10,710 bases of DNA from Spirochaetaceae bacterium (GTDB lineage: Bacteria; Spirochaetota; Spirochaetia; Treponematales; Breznakiellaceae): assembly GCA_031273985.1 (NCBI GenBank), contig JAISQV010000256.1:1-10710 (forward strand). The letters run 5' to 3'. The position numbers and the translations under genes were made by a program. Position 1 is the first letter of the stretch; each line of letters starts with the position of its first letter. Below are positions 6,273-10,710 of the stretch, one piece after another. Under the pieces are notes generated by a model. The model was not told the origin of the DNA. It was given only the letters and a program-made list of their open reading frames with translations, and searched no databases.

Positions 6273-7136
6273 ATGAAGCAGTTTTTACTTTCCGAAGCGC
6301 CGGAGCAGGGCCCCCAGGGGCCTTTGGTGCGGCTCCGGGGAAAGGACTATCATTACCTGGTCCGGGTGCGGCGGCTTGAGCCGGGTATGCTCTTCAGGGC
6401 GCGGCTTCCCGGCGGGGAACCTGTTCTGCTGCGGGTGATCTCCACAGAGGGAGGGATCCTCACGGGCGAGCTAGCGCCGGAGCCGGGGGATTCAGCCGCC
6501 GGGGAGCCGCGAAAAGCAGCGGAAAAAACGCCGGAGCCGCGCATCATCCTGTTTCAGGCCCTGCCCAAAGGCGCCAAAATGGACCTCATTGTGCGGCAGG
6601 CCGCCGAGGCGGGGCTTGCGGAAATTGTTCCCTTCCGGGGCCGCCGCTCCGAGACCGGCGCGGCGGAGGGCGGGCAGCGGTTTAGCCGCTGGGAGCGCAT
6701 CATACGGGAGGCCCGGCAGCAGAGCGGCTCCGCCATAGACACCCGCCTGCACCCGCCCCTCAGCCTGGAGGAAGCCCTCGCTTACTGGGAGGAGCTCAGG
6801 GCCCGCTGCGCCGGGGCGGTGGGGCTGATCCTCCACCCGCCGGAGGGCCCCCACCCCCTTGAAAAGGGCAGCTTCCACGACTATCTTGATAAAGACCCCG
6901 GTTTGGTAGTTACGGCGATTGGTCCCGAAGGCGGTTTTGCCCCGGAGGAACTGAGCCGTTTTTTTGCGGCGGGGTTTAAGCCCCTTTCTTTGGGGAATAC
7001 GGTTTTGCGTACCGAAACAGCCGCCCTTTTTGCGTCTGCGGCGATCCGTATCATCCTTTTGGAGAATTCATCGTGGATATTGAAGCCGGGGACGAAGAAG
7101 CCGGACCCGTGTCTGCCAAAGCCGCAGAACGGATAA
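6273..7136 (+). CDS. rsmE: 16S rRNA (uracil-1498-N3)-methyltransferase RsmE
   Basis: 287 aa. RsmE is a SPOUT-class enzyme that uses S-adenosylmethionine to methylate U1498 of 16S rRNA in the 30S subunit. Seen here: an N-terminal PUA-like part (MKQFLLSEAP, H-Y-L-V-R-V-R-R-L-E-P-G), then Q-A-L-P-K-G-A-K-M-D-L-I-V-R-Q-A-A-E-A-G-L. The C-terminal SAM-binding knot follows with I-G-P-E-G-G-F-A-P-E-E-L and L-S-L-G-N-T-V-L-R-T-E-T-A-A-L, the diagnostic RsmE signature. The frame stays open upstream to 6108, but M-K-Q-F-L-L matches the family start. The GGAG at 6268-6271 lies only one base from the ATG, so initiation is probably helped by coupling to the protease gene. Family members usually stop soon after the R-T-E-T-A helix; here a further ~22 residues (N-S-S-W-I-L-K-P to the end) extend into and overlap the next gene by 64 bp in another frame. 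Confidence 0.95.
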   Translation: MKQFLLSEAPEQGPQGPLVRLRGKDYHYLVRVRRLEPGMLFRARLPGGEPVLLRVISTEGGILTGELAPEPGDSAAGEPRKAAEKTPEPRIILFQALPKGAKMDLIVRQAAEAGLAEIVPFRGRRSETGAAEGGQRFSRWERIIREARQQSGSAIDTRLHPPLSLEEALAYWEELRARCAGAVGLILHPPEGPHPLEKGSFHDYLDKDPGLVVTAIGPEGGFAPEELSRFFAAGFKPLSLGNTVLRTETAALFASAAIRIILLENSSWILKPGTKKPDPCLPKPQNG

Positions 7137-7885
7137 GCCTGCTCAAGGTCCCGCTGGACATTGTTCCCCAGGAACAACTTCCGGATCTGATACTGGAGCT
7201 GCTCAGGAGCCGGAGCGGCGGAAACATCGTACTCCTTTCCCTCTGGGACCTGCTCAAGGCCCGCCGCAGCGGGGAGTACCGGGACTATGTTCTCGGCGCC
7301 TCCCTCGTGATCCCCATCACCAAAAGCCTCGTAAGCGGCGCGAAATTCCTCACGGGAAAGACACCCATTCGCTATATGCCCTTCGACTTTGTGGTGAGCC
7401 TCCTCACGGTGCTGGAAAAGCGGGAATTTTCCGTTTATCTGCTGGGGGGCAGCGCCCAGGTCCTGCGTAAAACCGAAAAAAATGTACGCCAAACCTTTCC
7501 GCAGCTCCGGATCGTGGGCCGCCGCCGGGGAGGCATCAAGCGTCAGGAAGAGGCTGCCCTGGTTCAGGCCATACACAAGGCCGCCCCTTCGCTGCTGCTC
7601 GTAGGCCGCGGCTTCCGGGGAGAGGAGCGCTGGATAGCGCGGAATTACCGGAATTTCTCCCCAGGTCTCCGGCTCTGGTGCAGCGATCTTTTTGATGTCT
7701 TTGCCGAGCGGCGCAAACGTCCCAGCCGGGCGGTATTTGACCGGGGCTTTGAATGGCTTGCCTACTATGGCAGAAAACCCTGGCTTTTCCTGAGGGTGTT
7801 TCCCTGGTTCTACTATAAAATACTTCTTTTGGCATACCGGCTTTTCGTCCGGACACAGCCTCTGAAGCAGGCTCAGCCGCTGTAG
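7073..7885 (+). CDS. Divergent WecG/TagA/CpsF-family (GT26) protein, catalytic residues missing
   Basis: 270 aa from a GTG at 7073, preceded by GGAG at 7061-7064 with 8 bases spacing; an in-frame GTG at 7109 is less well placed. The family transfers an amino sugar from a UDP-sugar to an undecaprenyl-linked acceptor during surface glycan synthesis. The fold is recognisable: L-K-V-P-L-D-I-V near 24-31, V-Y-L-L-G-G-S-A-Q-V-L near 125-135, L-R-I-V-G-R-R-R-G-G near 147-156, then L-L-L-V-G-R-G-F-R-G-E-E-R-W-I (~174-188). L-F-D-V-F-A-E-R-R-K-R-P and F-E-W-L-A-Y-Y-G-R-K-P-W follow. The C-terminal aromatic/basic segment fits membrane association. Key positions differ: the usual T-L-N is L-L-S (54-56), the usual P-D-G with the catalytic Asp is P-I-T (Ile82), and the usual P-K-Q-E-x-W is R-G-E-E-R-W. 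It may be a pseudoenzyme, a changed-substrate enzyme or a partner subunit. It overlaps rsmE by 64 bp. Confidence 0.8.
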   Translation: MDIEAGDEEAGPVSAKAAERISLLKVPLDIVPQEQLPDLILELLRSRSGGNIVLLSLWDLLKARRSGEYRDYVLGASLVIPITKSLVSGAKFLTGKTPIRYMPFDFVVSLLTVLEKREFSVYLLGGSAQVLRKTEKNVRQTFPQLRIVGRRRGGIKRQEEAALVQAIHKAAPSLLLVGRGFRGEERWIARNYRNFSPGLRLWCSDLFDVFAERRKRPSRAVFDRGFEWLAYYGRKPWLFLRVFPWFYYKILLLAYRLFVRTQPLKQAQPL

Positions 7886-7959
7886 CACTCAAGTTTTTCG
7901 CTGTTTTTGCCGAAAATCCTATAGACCATGATCCAGTCTTGGGGCCTTTGGTAAGTATT

Positions 7960-7975
7960 CCGGTTGTTTTACCGG
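7960..7975. promoter_or_regulatory. Inverted repeat CCGGT-N6-ACCGG upstream of the SPOR gene
   Basis: CCGGT (7960-7964), six bases TGTTTT, ACCGG (7971-7975). It has the same arms and spacer length as the repeat at 678-695, and the spacers share TT at positions 4-5; a T also precedes the left arm in both. It lies 55 bases before the ATG at 8031, in the 145-bp gap after the WecG-like gene. That gap (7886-8030) also has TTTTCG-N10-CGAAAA at 7895-7916. I found no convincing -35/-10 pair in it. Operator or short hairpin are both possible. Confidence 0.35.
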
Positions 7976-8030
7976 GGTTGATAAAAGAAGGGCCTTGCGG
8001 CGCCGGTCTATAAGCTGGAGGTTAGGCGTT

Positions 8031-9581
8031 ATGGAAAACAAGCGGACTTTAGCGGTCATTCTTATATCCCTCTTCCTGGTGCCGCCGGTGTCCGCCCAAG
8101 CGGTGCGGAATTTCAGGCAGACCGGCAACGCGACACAGACGCTGGACGCACCGGGATTGGCGCTGGCCCATCCCAGCCTTGCCCTGGGGACCCAGGTCCG
8201 GGTAACGAACAATGGGAACAACCAGCAAACGATGGCTACCGTAGCCTCCCGTATTCCGGCATCTTCCGACCGGATAGCGGATGTTTCAGGCGGCCTGGCC
8301 AGCGCCATAGGGCTGTCCGCATCGGAATCCAACATTACCATTGAAGTTGTAGATAACCGGCCCCGCAGGGAAGTTCCGCCGCCGCCCGAACCTCAACCCG
8401 AACCAGCGGCGGTGGAAGAACCTCCTCCGCTCCCGCCGCCTGAACCGGTGGTTGAGCCGGAACCCGAACCTGAGCCCGAACCCGAGCCGGAACCGCAGGC
8501 TTATTACGAACCGCCGCCGCCGCCTGCGGATACGGGCCCGGAACGGCTTACCGTTGTGTATCCGCCCTACTACCCCTACCAGCAGGGGCAGGACAGGAAC
8601 AGCGCTTCCTCTTCCCAAATGTCGGAGCCCGCGTCTTCGACCAGCGCCTCTCCGGTGATCGCTCCGGCGCCGTCTTCGGCTCCTTCGCCGTCCCTTTCCT
8701 CCGCTCCGGCGCCCTCTACTTCCTCTAATCCTTCTATCGTGTCGCCTTCGCCCACCACGGCGCCGACGACTTCCAATTCAACTTCGCCCGTAACGACTAC
8801 GGCGCCTACCAATACGCCTACCTCCACGCCCACCGTGGCGCCCACCATGATGGGGCCCACCGTGGTGGCGCCGCCTGCATCGCCGCAGAATTCAACTTCC
8901 CAGACGCCGAATATCATGGTGATACCGATCTACACGAACCCTCCGGGATCGAATCAGGCGGCCCAGGCGCAGCCCGCCTATACCTATTCTACTTCGACGC
9001 AAAGCCCGGCGGCGGAGCCCCCCGCTCCGGCTCAGCAGGTCCAACCTGCCCCGGCAGCGCAGTACCAGCCGCCGGCGCAGCAGCCCGCCCCGGCGCCGAC
9101 CCAGCAGCCTGCTCCAACGCAGCAATATCAGCCCGCGCCGGCGCCGCAGCAGCAGGCTCCCCAGAGCGGCGCTCAGTCTTCCGGGTGGCAGACCCAGCAG
9201 CAGAATCCCTGGGGCGGGCAGCAGCAACAGACCCAGCAGCAAAGCCCCTGGGCCGGGCAGCAGCAGCAGGCCCAGCCGGCGGCCCGCCCTGCCCAGCCGC
9301 AGATTCTGGACTATTCCAGGCCCCCGGCCCTGGTGAGACCCGCCATGCCGCCGGCCACCGGCAGCGCAAACTACCGGGTTCAGGTGGGGGCCTATCGCAG
9401 TACGATTAACGCGCGGGAGGTCTTTGATCACCTGGTGAACGCGGGTTTCAATCCCGCCTACGAGCGTTACGGCGATATTTACCGGGTGGTGCTCTCCGGT
9501 GTGCGGGCCTATGACATGAACGAAGTTGCCCGGCTGCTCGGAGCCGCAGGCTTCAGTGAAGTGATCATCCGGGAGGAATAG
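8031..9581 (+). CDS. RlpA-like double-psi barrel protein with P/Q-rich linker and C-terminal SPOR domain
   Basis: 516 aa from ATG 8031, chosen because GGAGG (8017-8021) lies 9 bases upstream and a clean signal peptide follows (cleavage likely after V-S-A, residue 22). There is no lipobox Cys, so this is not an RlpA-type lipoprotein. Residues ~26-105 resemble a shortened RlpA barrel: L-A-H-P-S-L-A-L-G-T-Q-V-R-V-T-N, then R-I-A-D-V-S and A-I-G-L. RlpA's His is kept (His47), but the Asp of the N-D-R-G-P motif is Ser73, so lytic transglycosylase activity is doubtful. Residues ~110-445 are low complexity: a Pro-Glu run, then S/T/P-rich, then Q/P-rich (A-P-Q-Q-Q-A-P). Residues 447-516 are a SPOR domain (NYRVQVGAYRSTINAREVFD to the end, with Y-G-D-I-Y-R-V-V-L), which binds denuded peptidoglycan at division septa. 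A periplasmic septum-associated role is inferred. Confidence 0.88.
   Translation: MENKRTLAVILISLFLVPPVSAQAVRNFRQTGNATQTLDAPGLALAHPSLALGTQVRVTNNGNNQQTMATVASRIPASSDRIADVSGGLASAIGLSASESNITIEVVDNRPRREVPPPPEPQPEPAAVEEPPPLPPPEPVVEPEPEPEPEPEPEPQAYYEPPPPPADTGPERLTVVYPPYYPYQQGQDRNSASSSQMSEPASSTSASPVIAPAPSSAPSPSLSSAPAPSTSSNPSIVSPSPTTAPTTSNSTSPVTTTAPTNTPTSTPTVAPTMMGPTVVAPPASPQNSTSQTPNIMVIPIYTNPPGSNQAAQAQPAYTYSTSTQSPAAEPPAPAQQVQPAPAAQYQPPAQQPAPAPTQQPAPTQQYQPAPAPQQQAPQSGAQSSGWQTQQQNPWGGQQQQTQQQSPWAGQQQQAQPAARPAQPQILDYSRPPALVRPAMPPATGSANYRVQVGAYRSTINAREVFDHLVNAGFNPAYERYGDIYRVVLSGVRAYDMNEVARLLGAAGFSEVIIREE
8454..8495 (+). repeat. Glu-Pro dipeptide codon repeat
   Basis: Seven consecutive Glu-Pro pairs (42 bases of alternating GAG/GAA and CCN codons) inside the SPOR gene. 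Codons are mixed (GAG/GAA, CCG/CCC/CCT), so the DNA is an imperfect 6-base repeat. In periplasmic proteins such tracts act as stiff spacers across the envelope; length may vary between strains. Confidence 0.8.
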
Positions 9582-9590
9582 CCTCCTCCC
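9571..9590 (+). promoter_or_regulatory. GGGAGGA/TCCTCCC hairpin at the SPOR-HAD junction
   Basis: GGGAGGA (9571-9577) within the last codons of the SPOR gene pairs with TCCTCCC (9584-9590) across six bases that include the stop codon at 9579-9581. The left arm is a perfect Shine-Dalgarno but lies 17 bases from the HAD start at 9595. The right arm is an anti-Shine-Dalgarno-like sequence. Folding would hide the Shine-Dalgarno until a ribosome finishing the SPOR gene opens it, a plausible translational-coupling device. A weak terminator is an alternative, but the stem lacks a T-run. Confidence 0.4.
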
Positions 9591-9594
9591 CCTT

Positions 9595-10416
9595 ATGGTT
9601 CCGATTCAGCAGATGACCCCGGCCCAGGCGGCCGGGGTTCGTTTTGTCCTCACGGACATTGACGACACCCTGACCCGCGGGGGCAAGCTCCAGCGGGAAG
9701 CCTACGCCGCCCTCTGGGCCCTCCACGATGCGGGGCTCCGCGTGATCCCGGTGACGGGCCGCCCCGCAGGCTGGTGCGACCTCATAGCCCGGGAGTGGCC
9801 CGTGGACGGCGTGGTGGGGGAAAACGGCGCCCTGGCCTTCTGGGAAAACCCCAGCGGCTCCGGCGCCGGGACGCTTCAACAGGAATTCCACCCGGAAGCG
9901 GTAACAAACGAACACCCGGTCCTCAAGCGCATACAGGAGCGGGCCCTGGCGGAGGCGCCGGGGCTGCGCGTTGCCAGGGATCAATTTTCCCGCCTCTTTG
10001 ACCTGGCCCTCGACTTCGCCGAGGAGGAGCCGGTACTTCCCCTGAGCCTTGCCGAGCGGGTCCGCGCCATTGCCGGGGAAGAGGGCGCCCGGGCAAAGGT
10101 CTCATCGATACACATAAATGTCTGGATGGGAAATTACGACAAGCTTTCCATGACGGAACGGTTTCTCTCCCGCCGTTTCGGCTGGCAAAGCGGCGCGGAA
10201 GACGGAGCGGTGCTCTTTGTGGGGGACAGCCCCAACGACGAGCCCCTGTTCGCCCGCTTTCCCCTGGCCTGCGCCGTGGCCAATGTGCGCCGCTACAGGG
10301 GCCTGATCCGAAACCTCCCGGCCTTTGCCGCCGAGCGGGAGTACGGCGAGGGTTTTGCGGAAATTGTCTCCACGCTGTTGGAAAAGCGCGGGGAGGCGGA
10401 ACCCTTCCGGGTGTAG
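9595..10416 (+). CDS. HAD-IIB (Cof/MPGP-type) phosphatase
   Basis: 273 aa cytoplasmic hydrolase of the haloacid dehalogenase superfamily, subclass IIB, which mostly removes phosphate from sugar phosphates and related metabolites. All four motifs are present. Motif I is F-V-L-T-D-I-D-D-T-L-T with nucleophile Asp21 and acid/base Asp23. Motif II is P-V-T-G-R with Thr54, motif III is Lys183 in N-Y-D-K-L, and motif IV is G-D-S-P-N-D with Asp211 and Asp215 for magnesium. The region between motifs II and III (~85-180) is the IIB cap that sets substrate choice; V-S-S-I-H-I-N-V-W precedes motif III. Length fits the family. The start at 9595 has no nearby Shine-Dalgarno; an in-frame ATG at 9613 is the alternative, and either keeps motif I. 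It starts 13 bp after the SPOR stop, so it is probably co-transcribed and translationally coupled. Substrate cannot be told from sequence; mannosyl-3-phosphoglycerate or sucrose phosphate are family possibilities only. Confidence 0.9.
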   Translation: MVPIQQMTPAQAAGVRFVLTDIDDTLTRGGKLQREAYAALWALHDAGLRVIPVTGRPAGWCDLIAREWPVDGVVGENGALAFWENPSGSGAGTLQQEFHPEAVTNEHPVLKRIQERALAEAPGLRVARDQFSRLFDLALDFAEEEPVLPLSLAERVRAIAGEEGARAKVSSIHINVWMGNYDKLSMTERFLSRRFGWQSGAEDGAVLFVGDSPNDEPLFARFPLACAVANVRRYRGLIRNLPAFAAEREYGEGFAEIVSTLLEKRGEAEPFRV

Positions 10417-10463
10417 CCCGAGCCGCCGTTAGGCTTTCTAATTGCTGTGATAGCAGCTACTCA

Positions 10464-10485
10464 GCACCTAAAGGCCTTTATGTGC
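10464..10485. repeat. Imperfect palindrome centred on TAAAGGCCTTTA
   Basis: GCAC-C-TAAAGG / CCTTTA-T-GTGC: a 10-bp symmetric element with one mismatch and no loop, inside the convergent spacer. An outer pair, AATTGC (10440-10445) and GCAATT (10484-10489), partly overlaps it. It may be a protein-binding palindrome or an accessory hairpin of the bidirectional terminator beside it. Confidence 0.4.
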
Positions 10486-10498
10486 AATTGCCGATAAA

Positions 10499-10531
10499 CA
10501 GTTTGCGGTAGTGCCGTACACCCGCAAGCTG
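10499..10531. terminator. Bidirectional terminator hairpin between convergent genes
   Basis: CAGTTTGCGG (10499-10508) pairs with CCGCAAGCTG (10522-10531) with a single T-G wobble. An inner GTG/CAC (10511-10513 with 10519-10521) extends the stem past a two-base bulge around loop CCGTA. On the plus strand it lies 82 bases after the HAD stop and is followed by a T-rich stretch (TCCTATTGTTTC). On the minus strand it starts two bases after the stop of the right-edge gene and runs into TTTATC. The position between convergent genes supports a terminator serving both. Confidence 0.55.
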
Positions 10532-10533
10532 TC

Positions 10534-10710
10534 CTATTGTTTCACTTTCCTGTACTTCCTCAGCTTCCTTTCCCCCCAGGCCGGCAGCACCGCCAGCCCA
10601 TACCCGGCAAAAGACGAGATCAGCCGGTCAAGCAGGTTCACCGGAATACGCGAACCAATCTCCACGATTACAGCCGAAAAATTTCTTTGTATCAGGGCGG
10701 GCTTGAAATT
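10534..10710 (-). CDS. Unknown protein, C-terminal fragment
   Basis: On the minus strand an open frame enters from the right edge and ends at TAG (10536-10534), giving 58 residues without a start in view. It begins N-F-K-P-A-L-I-Q-R-N-F-S-A-V-I-V-E-I-G, continues through an amphipathic helix-like stretch (V-N-L-L-D-R-L-I-S-S-F-A-G-Y-G-L-A-V-L-P-A-W) and ends with a basic tail (E-R-K-L-R-K-Y-R-K-V-K-Q). I do not recognise a family. Support for coding: the frame is uninterrupted, composition is protein-like, and the stop sits directly before a strong hairpin. The other frames look poorer. Confidence 0.6.
   Translation of the reverse strand, partial: NFKPALIQRNFSAVIVEIGSRIPVNLLDRLISSFAGYGLAVLPAWGERKLRKYRKVKQ

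Noticed and set aside
4730..6274. 514-codon open frame on the minus strand opposite the protease gene
   Set aside because: It mirrors the S41 protease, whose catalytic motifs are complete; the antisense product has no recognisable domain. Long antisense frames are expected in GC-rich genes.
7995..8030. Upstream start for the SPOR protein
   Set aside because: The ATG at 8031 has GGAGG 9 bases before it and gives a clean signal peptide; the upstream extension adds an Arg-rich segment before it.
8454..9300. CRISPR-like or satellite array
   Set aside because: The repeats are codon-level low complexity inside one open reading frame, without regular spacers.
8286..9431. Several minus-strand frames rich in R/G/L opposite the SPOR linker
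   Set aside because: They are reverse readings of Pro/Gln/Glu repeat codons and have no start context or known domain.
10417..10533. tRNA or small RNA gene in the convergent spacer
   Set aside because: No cloverleaf or anticodon arm could be fitted; the stems are simple hairpins consistent with termination.

Overview
This window comes from a bacterial chromosome. It is clearly GC-rich (by eye around 60% G+C, not counted) and densely coding, and no feature specific to plasmid, phage or IS is visible. The gene content suggests a spirochaete of the Treponema group. The clues are a giant inner-membrane TPR protein with a very acidic N-terminal tail, an RlpA-like/SPOR cell-wall protein, a secreted AMPK-type glycogen-binding-fold (CBM48) protein, and an orphan RseC-like protein. 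This assignment is an inference from protein style, not from a marker gene. No rRNA, tRNA or CRISPR was found.

Layout. (1) 1-654, minus strand: 5' portion of a secreted CBM48/E-set protein, running off the left edge. (2) 655-733: a 79-bp divergent spacer with a plausible minus-strand promoter overlapped by a CCGGT-N6-ACCGG inverted repeat. (3) 734-4054, plus: a 1106-aa membrane-anchored TPR protein. (4) 4055-4263: a non-coding stretch packed with GC hairpins, then an AT-rich segment and a good ribosome-binding site. (5) 4264-4671, plus: a small RseC-like two-TM protein, followed by a perfect 20-bp inverted repeat. (6) 4754-7885, plus: S41 carboxy-terminal protease, then rsmE, then a divergent WecG/TagA/CpsF-family protein that overlaps rsmE by 64 bp. 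(7) 8031-10416, plus: a RlpA-like/SPOR protein and a HAD-IIB phosphatase 13 bp apart. (8) 10417-10710: a hairpin-rich convergent spacer and the 3' end of an unknown minus-strand gene.

The shared theme is the cell envelope: periplasmic TPR scaffold, PDZ protease, SPOR peptidoglycan binder, glycan-transferase-like protein and secreted carbohydrate-binding-fold protein. The one clear housekeeping enzyme is RsmE. The most notable observations are proteins that keep a family fold but have lost diagnostic residues. The WecG-family protein lacks the catalytic Asp and Thr, the RlpA-like domain lacks the catalytic Asp, and the RseC-like protein has lost most of its Cys motif. Also notable are two promoter placements that predict leaderless mRNAs and an inverted-repeat motif shared by two intergenic regions. 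I found no self-evident new multi-gene system. The best candidates for new biology are these altered proteins and the DNA motifs.
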